From NCBI GenBank assembly GCA_038380435.1, contig JAWZYU010000028.1:21994201-22058200 (forward strand): a stretch of DNA of 64,000 nt, written 5' to 3'. Positions 12,629 through 23,700 of the stretch are shown here, one piece after another. The position numbers and the translations under genes were made by a program. The DNA is from Ryuthela nishihirai (Eukaryota; Arthropoda; Arachnida; Araneae; Heptathelidae). How positions within the stretch are numbered: position 1 is the stretch's first letter; each line of letters opens with the position of its first letter. The notes beneath the pieces are model-generated. The model saw only the letters and a program-made list of their open reading frames with translations. It did not search any database and was not told the origin of the DNA.

Positions 12629-14447
12629 CACTGCACGACATTGAAAATGCCTCACCTAGGAGTGAGAGGATAGGGGTGAAATGTAGCACACACACATAGC
12701 AATATATATTGGCATACCATGATTTAATTTGCAGCCACTTACAGCAGTTAGAAGATGAGATAATGCAGTACAATGTGACTGCCTTAGTAGGTGTTGCACC
12801 GCCATGAACAGCAATACAGGCAGCAATACGGCGTGACATGGAGTCATACAGTTGATGGATATGGTCCTGAGGAATTACACACTAAGCAGTGTTGACTCGC
12901 TCCCATAATTCATCGAGATTCTGCAATGGCCAGTGAGAGGATTGCACACGTCATCCAATGTGTGGTCCCACAGATTTTCTGTTGGGGATAAATCTGTCTG
13001 GAGATCATGCTGGTCATGGCAATACTTGAACATGTTGCAAACATTGTCTGGAGACCCTAGCAGTGTGTACATGGCAGTGTCATGCTGGAAAATGGGCTGC
13101 TGCATGCCTCCCAGGAATGGTAACAAAAGGGCTGCAAAACCGAACTAATGTATCATGCAGCTGTCAGTGTTCCCATGATGTGGACCTACTGTCATATCCA
13201 ATAGCACCCCATACCATTATGCCTGGCTGATGGGCAGTGTGTCGGTCGTGAACAAAAGCTGGATCTGTCCTCTTGCCAGGTTGTTGCCATACACGGACCC
13301 ACACCCAGACAGAAATGGGATTCATCACTAAACACAACAGTGTTCCATTCGTGACCCCAGTTCGCACAACTTTGGCACCAAGCCAGATGAGTGCTGCGAT
13401 GGTTTTGCAGTCAATGGCAGTCAATGTAACAGTTCTCTAGAAAGCAGATGTTCCTCATGCAAACTTTGGTTCACAATTCGGGTCATTATGGGGACAACCA
13501 TGGCTGCTGGCAAAACCTGTTGAATATCGCCTGCAGTGCTCTGTGGTAACGAACGAGCATATCGAACAATTTCTCTATCAAGCCATGCTGACCTCTGTTG
13601 GGCAGCACCACTCCTTCTGTGACAGACACTTTCTTTTTCATTTCGCCACTGTTGCGAACAGTGTCCAACAGTTTGTGCATCCCAATGAACATGAGCAGCG
13701 ACACAACATTTAGTACAACCAGCTTCACATAGGCCTATAATTCTTCCTCTCTCAAAAGCATCCAAATGGCAATTAACCTGCCAATGGCTGTACCAGGCAT
13801 TTTCAGCCTTCGCTGAACAATTTCCAAGTGGAACCACCTAATCTCAACCATTCGCAAGGTTGGGTTGGGTTGTTTTACCTCTGAGCGGCACTTTTTTTGC
13901 ACACCATGGGCTAAATGGCCAGGTCACATGGACCCCGAAGGCTCAGAGAAGGTTGGGAGAGGGGACCCACTGGAACAGCTGTTGGGAGACAGATGGTAGC
14001 CTCCCGTCAAGGCCATCCAGCGTGTTCTTTAACGTGCACAGGGTATGTCTCTCCCGCACACGGGGCCACAGCTTAATGTCCCATCCAACGGACAGCAGCC
14101 TTTCCAAGCCCATTGGTGTCCCCTACTGACCATGGGAAGGACGGGGAATTTTTGAGGGAGATAAATCTCAACGCTGACCCAGCTGGGACTCGAACCTGGG
14201 AACTACAGATTACGAGCTTGGCACGCTACCGACTGAGCCACTCCCGCCCCACCATTCGCCAGACTTCCACCTGCATAAACACAATACCATCCCTGTTCCT
14301 TCTTGCACTTTTAATCTCTTGAGACACACACATCATTGGCTCTGGATTATCATCATTTGCATATCTCAACTGCACACACCCACCCTTCTATTTGCATGTT
14401 TATATGACATGTCCTTCTGGGTGGGGCACTTTCAATGTCGAGCAGTG
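12629..14447 (-). mobile_element. Tc1/mariner transposon with TA duplications, split by SINE-A
   Basis: Terminal repeats CACTGCACGACATTGAAAAT (12629) and, on the other strand, CACTGCTCGACATTGAAAGT (14447) are flanked by TA at 12627-12628 and 14448-14449. The minus-strand transposase is broken. Its N-terminal HTH lies at 13421-13837 (DAFERGRIIGLCEAG, then TVGHCSQQWRNE). The catalytic core at 13164-13424 reads HQPGIMVWGAIGYDSRS. The C-terminal core at 12875-13126 includes QTDLSPTENLWDHTLDDV. The tail at about 12700-12847 reads SRRIAACIAVHGGATPTKAV. Tc1 proteins cut and paste DNA through a DDE/D triad; several frameshifts abolish that here. A SINE-A with its own 9-bp target duplication sits upstream of the coding part. 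Confidence 0.9.
13856..14250 (-). mobile_element. SINE-A, full copy inside Tc1
   Basis: A 395-bp element flanked by the duplication ACCATTCGC (13847-13855 and 14251-14259). On the minus strand the head is GTGGCTCAGTCGGTAGCGTG (A box), with GGTTCGAGTCC (B box). The body runs through AGATTTATCTCC and ends AACCCAACCC. It is GC-richer than its surroundings. Confidence 0.92.
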
Positions 14448-14653
14448 TATTATTCATGAAGAAATTTCCTTTTGATTAATATATAATTTAACTATTTTTT
14501 TCCCCATCAGGTTTTCCAAAATTAAGCCTTAATTGTATAGGCCAAACTATTTTTTCACCATATCACACTGAAAAATGCTTATTAAAATCAGTATGCTTGT
14601 AAATTTGTTTAATTTGGTATATAACATGACCTATTGTTGTTGCTTCAGTCCCA

Positions 14654-14845
14654 TGGCCGAGTGGTTAGCGCACTTGGCTACTGACCTAAGGGACCTAGGT
14701 TTGAGCCCCGGGTAAGGCATGGCTGTTTGTGTCGTTTTTCTGCTGAGGGCCTGGCATCCTCTCAGACCTTCAACTTTGGCATATAAACTGACAGGCTCTG
14801 TGGCAAGCAGCTGCTTAAGGGGGTATTTATTTTTATTTTATTATT
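14654..14845 (+). mobile_element. SINE-B, full copy
   Basis: Head TGGCCGAGTGGTTAGCGCAC, B-box-like GGTTTGAGCCC, body GTCGTTTTTCTGCTGAGGGC, end GCAAGCAGCTGCTTAAGGGG and a (TATTT) tail. It is inserted in the right part of the piggyBac-like element. Confidence 0.9.
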
Positions 14846-15361
14846 CCTGTTGATTGGTTTTTTTTTTTAATTCTAAAGTGACAATTGGCTAAAAACCTGG
14901 ACTTTTCTCAAAGTACAGTAGTGGGAAAAAAATTATTTTTGTGTTATTTAGAAATAAATAAGCTTTTATTCATGTGCATTATAATCGTATTTGTCTATTA
15001 ATTTTTTTTTTTAAATAATTTTTGTGTTTCCAGATGCATTTTTTTTACCGCAACTCTAAAAAAAGTCCTATTATAATAAAACTAGTTACATTTTTGTTAA
15101 ATATTTTATTTTCAGAAAATTCACAATTAAATGCTGATTAATTTTGCATATAACATGCCACAATTCCTTTCATTAGTTATTTGGCAAAAAAGTTCTAACG
15201 GAAATTTTTTTCTGTCTGATCAGAGTGAAAAAATAGCTGGAACTGGAAAGGGTTAAGGTGGGGCAGGGGTTAGCTCTGTCAGCAGCAAGTCAGTCTCACA
15301 ATCTGCATGTTCCCTAGTTTGGATCACACCTGGGCCAACATTGAGATTTATCTCCACCTAA

Positions 15362-16035
15362 ATAATATGAATTGCTACTGAGACTTTTGGTAATCTATAG
15401 AGAGTGTGGAAAAATATGAGTGTAAAGACTAAACTCAGGCTGTGACATAGTTTGGTCCTTTCTAAAGTTAGTTATGGTTAGTGAAACGTGGACACTTTGT
15501 AAACAAAACAGGAAAGTTGATGCCTTTGATTATTGATATTAATGCAATATATTGGGCATTAGATGGCATTAGGTTAGGCAAAGGAGTTGGCAACTCCCTT
15601 TGACTTCCTCTCTGGCAACTTCCGTATTGTGCAGAGAAAGGCTGTTTGTTTGGCCATGCAGCCATTATGTGTGTGTACAGATTAGCAAATAGGTGTATGA
15701 GCAATGTACCTAAAGCTCTAAGAAAAAGGGAGACCTAGGATGCAGTGGATAGAAAATGTCAAGATTTGGATATTCTACCGTGTCAATCAGATTGACATCA
15801 AATCATTTACATCATAACTCTGAATGTCAAGGTTTATCTATTCTTTTTGACTGGAGCAATTTCAATGATAAGCAGTGCATTTGTTTACATTTTTTCCCTC
15901 CATTTACCTTGTTACAGTTGGCCTACAGTGGCCAAATGCAGCATCTGTAGATCAGGGTAGACACCTTTGGAGAACTAAATTGCACAGTATGTTTGGGCCT
16001 TTGCAGTCCACGGCTACTTAACAATTCTGTAATTC
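15362..16035 (+). mobile_element. RTE-like LINE 3' fragment (copy 3)
   Basis: Matches the 3' end of copy 1: AGAGTGTGGAAAAATATGAG, TTAGTTATGGTTAGTGAAAC, AAAGGGAGACCTAGGATGCA and a degraded CCACGGCTACTTAAC terminus. It is interrupted at about 15762-15917 by a small dispersed repeat, and no frame survives. Confidence 0.75.
15762..15917 (+). repeat. small dispersed repeat inside LINE copy 3
   Basis: The stretch from GATATTCTACCGTGTCAATC to AAGCAGTGCATTTGTTTAC recurs at 16335-16465 with about one difference in eight bases. The end ATTTCAATGATAAGCAGTGC resembles Tc1-type termini in this window, so it may be a MITE derived from them. Confidence 0.65.
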
Positions 16036-16334
16036 CACTCCAACATGTTCATCAGTCAGAAAAGAGACATCCATCAGATAGGATGTAAAGCCATGGCTTT
16101 ATGTGCTGTACAGGAAAACATAACCTTGCTATGTTAAAGAATACACTGAATGGCCTTGACAGGATGCTTTCATCCCCTAATAGATGTCTAGTGGGTCCCT
16201 TTCCCAAACCTTCTTTGAGCCCTTGGGACCTGATCATTTAGCCCACTTTGTGCAAAAAAGTGCCACTCAGAGGTAAAACAACCCAACCAATTTTTATAGC
16301 CCTTTCAGATTCCTATGTCAGCATGGTACAAGAC

Positions 16335-16490
16335 ACATCATTGGACATTCTACTGTGCCAATCAGGTTGACATCAAATCATTTAGATCATAATTCTGCAT
16401 GCAAAGGTTTATCTATTCTTTCTGACTGGAGAAATTTCAATTATGAGCAATGCATTTGTTTACAGCTTTTTCTCTTTATTTCAGTTACTT
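16335..16490 (+). repeat. second copy of the small dispersed repeat
   Basis: Parallel to 15762-15917: GACATTCTACTGTGCCAATC, TTTATCTATTCTTTCTGACT and AATTATGAGCAATGCATTTG are shared with substitutions. Confidence 0.65.
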
Positions 16491-16804
16491 AAATTTTCCA
16501 TGGAGGAGGGGCATGGTATCTTGTTTCAACATCTTCCCTATATACAACCATTTTTGGGTTATGGGCAAGCTAAACAAATTTCATTGTTGAAATGAAGTAA
16601 AAACAGTAAAATAAGTAACTTATTTGTATAATGTATTAAAATAAAACAATTTTACCAATACTTTTCCCTTTTGCAATTAACAATTGAATCATATACAGAA
16701 AACTGAGCTTACTTTATTGCACAAAAGCACAAAATATACATTTTTTTTATATTGCAACTAATTAAATGTATCAAAAAATTGCAATTTTTAGAAAGTGTTT
16801 ATCA
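16491..16804. other. AT-rich intronic DNA, nothing recognised
   Basis: Runs of A and T, no coding frame and no repeat family recognised. Confidence 0.6.
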
Positions 16805-17010
16805 TTTTTTTTTATTATTAAAAAAAATACCTCTTAAGGAGCTGCTTGTTATAGAGATCTGACAGTTCCCTGTCAGTTTAATATACAATTAAAAAGATCA
16901 GTGAGGAAGTCAAGACCTTATCAGAAAGGCAACACAAATATCCATACCTAAGGCTCAAACACTGGTCCCGTTGATCGGTAGCCAAGTGCACTAACCACTT
17001 GGTCAGGACT
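16805..17010 (-). mobile_element. SINE-B, diverged copy
   Basis: Minus-strand copy. The tail side reads AAATACCTCTTAAGGAGCTG and the head side reads GTAGCCAAGTGCACTAACCA. The A and B boxes are eroded. Confidence 0.8.
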
Positions 17011-17525
17011 ACTGTTGTTATTCACAAAAGTTCCTTCCAAAAGAGGACCACAAAATTATATTAGTCCTCTTCTATCTTTTGTTGCACAATATTCTTCTAT
17101 GAGTTCATCCGAGTCAAATTAACTTTAGTATCTTTATTCAAATGCATATTTATTAGCAAAAGTCCTGTGAAATTTTTTTGGCTATTGAAGCCCTTCAATA
17201 TGCTTTTACTCTCCAAAGTGTAGGAAAACCATACTCTCATTCTGCAGTGTTAACTGGTAAAACCAAAATCTTCAAGGTTACAAATACTTCTATATTTCGG
17301 AACAGTGTGTTAAATTAGACATCAATAATGAGTCTATACAGTGGATCAATTCCATTTTAATTTCTGCATTACTATATTACTTTCAGCATATATTTTACGC
17401 AATGGTTGTAGTCCACTGAATAAAATTCCCCAGAATAATCAAGTCTATTTAAATTTTAAAAGTTTCAGCAAAAATCTCTAATTCTTCTGCTTGTCTCATG
17501 TCACACATCACCAGTATCTGTTACA
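17011..17525. other. intronic DNA, nothing recognised
   Basis: No gene or repeat family recognised, apart from a short CACATCACCAGTATCTGTTA at 17503-17524. That piece matches the LINE RT-to-3' UTR region, so it is a small LINE remnant. Confidence 0.5.
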
Positions 17526-17797
17526 CAATGAGATGGGAGTGACTCAGCCAGCAGCATGATAACTCAAAATCTGCAATTCCCAGGTGTGAGTCCCACCTGT
17601 GTCAGCATTAAAAGTTATGCCCACAAAAACTCCTCTCTGCCCTCAGTCAGAAAGGAGACACCAGTGGGCTTGAAAAGGCCACTGTCCATCAGATGGGATA
17701 TTAAGTTGTGGCCCCATGTGCAGGAGACACATACCCTGTGCACATTAAAAAACATACTGGATGGCCTCAACACGAAGCTTCTATCTATATCATCTAA

Positions 17798-18446
17798 ATG
17801 GTGATTCTCAAACCTTTTTTGTTCACAGCACACTATTGTTTAAAGTGAATATTCCTGACACACTAAAAATTAAGCAAGCAATACTACTAGACTCACACAT
17901 GCTCATTTTGCCTTCAGCAATTGCTATTTCTCAACAATAACAAGTCATTTGTAAATGCATAGGTTTTACATATGCATTTTATATTTATGTTCAAGTTCTA
18001 ATGTGTATTGAAGTTAGTGCAAATGCTGTATGTGTTATGGGTATAAAAAAATAAAAAAAATACCCCCTCAAGCAGCTGCTTGCCACAGAGGTCTGACAGG
18101 AGCCTTCAGTTTATATGCCACAGTAAAAGATCTGAGAGGATGGCAGGACCTCAGCAGAAAACAACACGAACATCAATGCTTTACCCAAGGCTCGAACCTA
18201 GGTCCCTTAGATCAGAAGCCAAGCACGCTAACCATTTGGCCACGGGTATTTTGTATTAATTTTGGCTTTAACATTAAGATTCAATATGGGAAAAAGTTTG
18301 GATTAAATGGAAAAAGTTAAATGAAGAATCAGTGGCAGATAGTAGTAGCAACAAAATGGTTCATAAATTTCCTTTTATCTGCAATATCATACAAAATTTC
18401 ATGGCACACCTGGAGAATCTGGCAGCACACCCTTTGAGAACCATTG
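17798..18446. mobile_element. hAT-like non-autonomous element, split by SINE-B
   Basis: Inverted ends TGGTGATTCTCAAACCTTT and CCCTTTGAGAACCATTG are typical of hAT elements whose ends read CAGTGGTTCTCAAAC. ATCTAA flanks both sides (17792-17797, 18447-18452). A SINE-B lies inside. There is no transposase. Confidence 0.75.
18039..18243 (-). mobile_element. SINE-B, full copy inside hAT MITE
   Basis: Tail side AAATACCCCCTCAAGCAGCT, head side GCTAACCATTTGGCCACGGG, with B box complement GGCTCGAACCT. It is the youngest layer of a three-level nest. Confidence 0.9.
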
Positions 18447-18619
18447 ATCTAACAGTTACCCAGTGGGTCATATTCTGCCAAACTTCTCAGAGTCCTTGGA
18501 GTCCTTGTGATTGAATGTCTGAAGTATTCTTGTGTTTTCATTTTTAGCTAAAGAAGTGATTTTTACAAAAGAGGGGAATGCTTGGAATTTCTGCTATGTA
18601 TTATGAACCGCTGCAGATT

Positions 18620-18656
18620 ATAAAAAAAAATACCCCCAAAAGCAGCTGCTTGCTAC
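18620..18656 (-). mobile_element. SINE-B 3' tail remnant
   Basis: Only ATACCCCCAAAAGCAGCTGC TTGCTAC and an A-rich tail remain. Confidence 0.65.
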
Positions 18657-18674
18657 AATATTTTTTTCTTCCTG

Positions 18675-18870
18675 TGTCAATTACACAACTCCCAAGACAA
18701 TTAAACTGAGAAACTTGCTCAAAGCTGCAACATTTCAAACAAACTTAGTATTCCCTTTACATATTACCAGTCTCATCAACAGCCCTAATGAATTTAACTC
18801 ATCAACATCATTTGCCAAAAGGGCTTTAGTATCAGTATAATCCCAAATGAAAATTTTTCAAATCCCTAGA
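18675..18870 (-). mobile_element. RTE-like LINE RT fragment
   Basis: Diverged match to 5450-5690 of copy 2: ACAATTAAACTGAGAAACTT, TCATCAACAGCCCTAATGAA and TTTGCCAAAAGGGCTTTAG. It covers the palm box but is too decayed to judge its residues. Confidence 0.7.
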
Positions 18871-18871
18871 C

Positions 18872-19169
18872 CAGGGTCTCAAACTCAAATCAGAAGAGCC
18901 AAATAAATTACTTCTCAAAATCTAGTGGGCTGCATTTATTTGAAACAATAATAAACAAAAAAAATATGTTACATAATTTTAATACCAAAGTATAACCTAA
19001 ATTTCATTTGTAGTGGCTTCATCTTCAACTGAATACAACTATATTTTCAATACTCATCATGAGAGATTACCACAGTTGAGCCAAGCAAGCCAAATTTCAC
19101 TTATGATAGAACATATAGCTTGTGGGTTGCAAAAAATAGCTTTGTAGACCACGTATTTAAGACTCCTAT
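18872..19169. mobile_element. hAT-like MITE (CAGGGTCTCAAACTC type)
   Basis: Begins CAGGGTCTCAAACTCAAATC and ends GTATTTAAGACTCCTATTC. Internal GTGGGCTGCATTTATTTG and TGTGGGTTGCAAAAAATAGC are the pattern of hAT MITEs with 'not in the reference' GGGCCGCA-type repeats. No target duplication was identified. Confidence 0.5.
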
Positions 19170-20140
19170 TCTAAACTAATGGTAGGCAACCATTTTTGAA
19201 AATGGGTCAAACTGATTTATTGATAATTTGATAATGGATCTCTATTAAAATTTAAATTAAAATACATCAATTTCTAGATTTTTTAAAGGGAACTAGAATG
19301 GATATCATCTGAGGTGCATATTAGAATCTCGTTTTCAGAGAGGATGAAGTTTTCCTCTACCCACTTTTTTACTCCTTAAAAGTTTTAATTTGAGCTAACA
19401 AAGGGTGGAAAAATGCAAATAGTATTTTATTAGTAATTATACAACATAAAAAGAATTTGCATTCTATTTCTTAAATATAAAAAGTTGCATTTACCACACC
19501 CTCAGAGAAAAGTGGGTACATTATTAATGTCAGCAGAATAGATCTTGGAAAGCTACTACCGAAATTTTAAATCCCTATTATATACAAATTATTTACAAAA
19601 TTTGTTAGTAGTGATGCTGTTTCTGTATTCAGTGATATGTAACAATAAGAATTTAACTACTTAAGCTTTTAAAAAAAAATGTGAATTATAACATTTCATT
19701 AGTACCAATCTAAGCAAATGAGTTTTCCAATTATCACTTTATTATTTTTAATAAAAACTCATTAACCTTCACATTCTATTACCAAAATTAAAATTTCTAG
19801 CATAAAGACATCATTTGCAATATTTGTTTAAAATTTTGGAATTTTTAAAATTTTCCATCATTAGAGAGTGCAATCATAGCTTTTGGGACAGTTGGAAAGT
19901 GCAAATCGTAATATTTTATCAATTATCTATCCAACCTAAACAGAATTTTTAGTTTATCTTTATAAATAATGATCTTTTAAAACAAAAAAAAAAGTCTCAT
20001 TTTCCACCCACTCCGGTACTAAGAGGTCAATTCATTGTTGCCAGTGAAAACTTCACGATGTTCACATTCCACCAATAAAATTCAATCTTTCAAAATTGGA
20101 TTTAATATTACTAATAATTATTATTAATTAAATTAATTAT
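19170..20140. other. AT-rich intronic DNA, nothing recognised
   Basis: No coding frame or repeat family recognised. The end has short TAATTA repeats. Confidence 0.6.
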
Positions 20141-20870
20141 CATCATCATCCTTCTCCTCAAGCAGCCATGGGTAATGGAGGTTCAACCAGACCAAGCAAT
20201 TTAGTTCTCCAAGCATAACTATCCCGAGTAACATCTACTTCATCTGGTCACTGCACACCAATTCTAACAAGGTCCTGTTTGACATTGTCTGCCCACCACA
20301 TCCTATGTCTCTCCCTCTTTCTGAGGTCTTTAAGCACCCTCTTCATAACCCTATTCGCTAATCTATAATTATCCATACAGGCAATATGGCCAAACCAACA
20401 GTCTCTGTCTGCAGAATATACTGCTCAAAGGAGGTTGCCAACTCCTTTGCCTAACATCATTAGTTGCAAAGTTGAACCACCTAATACCCAAAATACTGCT
20501 TAAGTATCTAGAATCAAAAGTATCAAGTTTCCTGTTATCATGTAACAGGAAACTTGATGACAAAATATCAAAGTTTCACTACCATAACTAACCCTAGAAA
20601 GAACCAAACTATTACACAGTCTAATTTTAATCTTTAGGTGTATACACCTAATACCCCACACTCTCTGTAGATTCTTAAAAGTCCCAGCAGCCATCCCTAT
20701 TCGTCTGTTAATCTCATGCCACACATCACCAGTATCTGTTACATAACTCCCAAAATAATTAAACCAAGATAATTAAACAAGAACTTGGTCAGGCAGGCTG
20801 TGATTGAGTTAATCTGAATGGTTATTCAGATTAACTCAATCACAGCCTGCCTGACCAATTTTCACCACTT
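20141..20870 (-). mobile_element. RTE-like LINE 3' part with two snap-back hairpins (copy 4)
   Basis: Starts ATCATCATCCTTCTCCTCAA at the 3' end and runs through the 3' UTR into the distal RT. Two perfect inverted duplications interrupt it: 20522-20537 against 20543-20558 (16 bp, 5-base loop) and 20787-20819 against 20824-20856 (33 bp, 4-base loop). In each, the right arm is normal LINE sequence. Another part of this LINE resumes at 21752 after a Tc1 fragment. Confidence 0.85.
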
Positions 20871-20879
20871 TAATTTTCG

Positions 20880-21520
20880 CTGCTAATCCCATTCACCGTG
20901 CTAATCCATGCTAATCCCGTTCGAAGCACCTACAATGGGCATATGAGCATCAAAACTTGAATGATTGGAAGGTCATCGGTTCTGATGAATCTCATTTCCT
21001 GTTGACCATGTGGGCAGCCAGGTATGTATGCGTCATTTACATGCAGAAGTGTTGGCACCAGGTGGACAGTGGGGTGAAAACAAGCCCGTGTAATGTTTTG
21101 GGCAATGTTCTGCTGGGAAACCCTGGGTTCATGTTCAGGAAACTATGACGTCTACCACCTACCTAAACATCATTGCAGACCAGGTACATCCTTTCATGGC
21201 AACGATTTACTCCTCTAGTAGTGCCTTCTTTCAGCAGGATAATGCACCATGCCACACTGCCCGGATTGTTCGAGAATGGTTCACAGAACACGAGGAAGAC
21301 TTCCAGGTATTGCCCTGGTCTCTAAATTCCCCAGACATCAAACAAGAATCTGTGGCTTGTGTTTGGAACAGCATATTCGATCTGCGGCGGCTCAACCACA
21401 TAACTTACAAAGCTAAAGGATCTACTGGTGTGTTGGTACCAGATACCGCAAGAAGATTACTGATATGAATTATTTTTTGTTTATGCACCAGCCCCTTTCA
21501 ATAAAGTTTTCAGTTAGCTG
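20880..21520 (+). pseudogene. Tc1-like transposase fragment
   Basis: Plus-strand catalytic part of a Tc1/mariner transposase. LNDWKVIGSDESHFLL at 20950-21000 carries the first Asp. SAFFQQDNAPCHTARIVREW at 21225-21280 carries the second Asp, followed by FQVLPWSLNSPD. The protein is then frameshifted (VWNSIFDLRRLNH). The N-terminal HTH and inverted ends are missing. It sits between two pieces of LINE copy 4. Confidence 0.85.
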
Positions 21521-21751
21521 CTGATTAACTAATTTAAGGCTAAATGCTAAAAAGAAGGCTAAAATGCTTTTTTTTCCCTTTTCAGCTAAAGAAGCAATAT
21601 TTCACGAAAAAAGGAAATAGTCAGAATTTCGACTGCAAATTATGTGCTGTTGCAGATTATATGATTTTTTTTCTTTTCACTTACTCCTGCAGATTATATT
21701 CCACTGTGGATTATATGCCAGAAAAATTACAGTAAGTCATAAACACACAAT

Positions 21752-22320
21752 AATGCAAAAAATTTATTTGGAACAGAAAGCTGACTGATTCCCCTGTAAT
21801 TATCACAAAAACTGCAATAACCTTTTTTCAAAAATAGCAGATAATAATACATCACATTTATCATAAAAAAATTTCAGTCAGCAATACGACAACAAAAATA
21901 ATGCCATTTTAAGTTTTTCAGTTGTAATTTCATTTACCATGGAGATCTGAAAAGTTTTAATTTTGAGATAGGGAAAATAACTTCAGATCAAGAGCAAACA
22001 TTAAAGTTAACAATACATCTATTTTCATTACAAACAATGGGAGTAGAACTAACCACTCATTCAGAACATTTTTAAAATGATCAGCTAGTCTTTCCATGAC
22101 TGTATTCTTAATCTCAATAACCTTATCATATTTATTACCCCTTAATCCTTGAATAAAAGTGGGGATTTTTTTTTTTCAGGTAAAATATTACTATCTGGTA
22201 CAATGTTTTGCTGTTATGTCATCTACTGCTACCTTAGCTTTGTCAGCAGGCTATCAAAGCCAAAGATTCTTATTAGCATTCAACTGATCCTTCAGACATT
22301 TATTAACCCAAGTATTGTGC
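21752..22320 (-). mobile_element. RTE-like LINE, RT N-terminal region (copy 4, continued)
   Basis: Corresponds to 6100-6660 of copy 2 (TGTAATTATCACAAAAACTG, ACAAACAATGGGAGTAGAAC) and continues into sequence shared with 38012-38060 (AAGCCAAAGATTCTTATTAG). Many substitutions and stops are present. Confidence 0.75.
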
Positions 22321-22381
22321 ATGCTTATATGTATGCAGTAATATAACAAACTAACATCATACTTCTACTATGACATATTAA

Positions 22382-23477
22382 CCCTTCCAGTCCAGGAGGT
22401 CTGTATATGTTCAGAGAATTCGAACTGAGAGGCCAAGGACATATATATCTGTTTTTAGAGGGGGGGGGGGGATTGCTTTTAAAAGAATAAAGCTTAATGT
22501 TTTAAATTATTTTTTTACATGTTATAAAAATATATAATTCAGGCATGATAAATAATATTTTCTTTTTTCATTTCATGCATATTTTAATAAACTATGATAT
22601 AAATAATTTGCTAAAGTCATCTGATTGCCATTTCTTAGAAGCCCTATAAGGTATTGCCGATTTGTTTGTTGACATTACTCTATGCTGAAGCAATTCCCTA
22701 ATTTAAGCTCAGAAGTTTGATTTGAACTATTACCAACAAATTTTTCTTAAAGTTTCTAAAATCTTCTGATAATTAACAAAATACTGCTATTTTTAAAAAT
22801 GGGAGATTTTGGAAGCAATTATGAAATATGTACCTTTTTTTAAGTATACCAATGTAAAAAGTGTTAGTAAAATTAATCTGTTTCTACAATGTTCAAATTT
22901 TTTACTTTAATAAAATTCAAAATTAAAATTTCTTTAATTTGGTGTATAACATGACATATTTCTGTTAATTAGTTATTTATTAAAAATATTCTAAAGTTGA
23001 CTTTTTATTGGAATCTGCAACAAGCATAGACTTTTCTATGCTATTCTATTCTATGGTATGGAGAAAAAAATTACAAAATGGAAGAAATGTTTACTTTAAA
23101 CAAGAATTTTTTTTGTTATTCAGAAACAAATAGTTAAAAATTTATAAAAACTTCCATTCATGTGCATTATAATCATTCTATATCTATTACAGTGTTTTTT
23201 AAATAAATTTTTATTTGTGTTGCCAGATGCATTTTTTTACTACATGACTAAAAATGTCCTATTAAAACTTGTCATCTTTTTTGTTAAATGTTTTATTTCC
23301 AAAAAAAAAAAACAAGAATTAAATGCTGATTAATTTGGCATATAACATGCCATAATTCCTTTCATCAGTTATTTCTCAAAAGAGTTTTAAATTTAAAATT
23401 TTTTTGGGCTGAGAATAGAGAGAAAATAGCTTGACCTCTGGATGGAAACCAGTTTTTCAGGCTGGACATTGGAAGGG
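22382..23477. mobile_element. piggyBac-like non-autonomous element, 1.1 kb
   Basis: TTAA at 22378-22381 and 23478-23481 flank inverted ends CCCTTCCAGTCCAGG and, complementary, CCCTTCCAATGTCCAGCC. The interior is AT-rich with no transposase. It inserted into the LINE whose parts lie at 21752-22320 and 23548-23700. The more disrupted relative is at 11029-15252. Confidence 0.75.
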
Positions 23478-23483
23478 TTAAAC

Positions 23484-23545
23484 CGGCAGGCTCCTGTCAG
23501 ACTTCTGTGGCAAGCAGCTGCTTGAGGGAAAATTTATTTTTTATT
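23484..23545 (+). mobile_element. SINE-B 3' end
   Basis: GGCTCCTGTCAGACTTCTGT, GCAAGCAGCTGCTTGAGGG and a T-rich tail. It is 5'-truncated and directly abuts the TTAA. Confidence 0.75.
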
Positions 23546-23547
23546 TA

Positions 23548-23700
23548 ATGATGTCTGTTAGGACTAGTAGTGTTGATTCAGTTGTCCCTTCACTCCTTTC
23601 TTTCAGAAATAAACTTAATTGTTTTATCATTCAAATGATTGTATCTCCTCTATTCCTTTTGCTAAGAATAGTACTTTCAGTTTCAAGAAAAGGGCTATCA
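23548..23700 (-). mobile_element. RTE-like LINE fragment between endonuclease and RT
   Basis: Matches 38070-38220 (TTAGGACTAGTAG, CTTTCAGAAATAAACTTAAT, TCTCCTCTATTCCTTTT). It is the upstream continuation of LINE copy 4 across the piggyBac-like insertion. Confidence 0.7.

Larger units (their letters stand above)
11029..15252. mobile_element. piggyBac-like TTAA element, interrupted by three insertions
   Basis: TTAA at 11025-11028 and 15253-15256 flank inverted ends (CCTTTCCCGGGTC and the complement of GAACTGGAAAGG). Homology to the simpler copy at 22382-23477 runs in the same order on both sides of the insertions. For example, AATAATTCGATAAAGCCATC at 11400 corresponds to 22594. Likewise GGTATATAACATGACCTATT near 14615 corresponds to 22940. 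Inserted inside are SINE-B at 11195, a Tc1 at 12629-14447 (itself split by a SINE-A) and SINE-B at 14654. No transposase is recognised; the family assignment rests on TTAA and the CCYTTCC ends. Confidence 0.65.
15257..16297 (+). mobile_element. SINE-A split by a LINE fragment
   Basis: The head (15257-15361, TAGCTCTGTCAGCAGCAAG to GAGATTTATCTCCACC) and the tail (16036-16297, GTCAGAAAAGAGACATCC to AGGTAAAACAACCCAACC) are the two parts of one diverged SINE-A. LINE sequence in plus orientation (15362-16035) fills the gap at the point where the consensus should continue. Confidence 0.75.
17526..18512 (+). mobile_element. SINE-A split by a hAT MITE
   Basis: Plus-strand SINE-A. The head and body (17526-17791, GAGTGACTCAGCCAGCAGC to GATGGCCTCAACACGAAGC) resume after the insertion at 18453-18512 (CAGTTACCCAGTGGGTCA to TCAGAGTCCTTGGAGTCC). 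The join falls at one point of the consensus, so the element between was inserted later. Confidence 0.8.
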
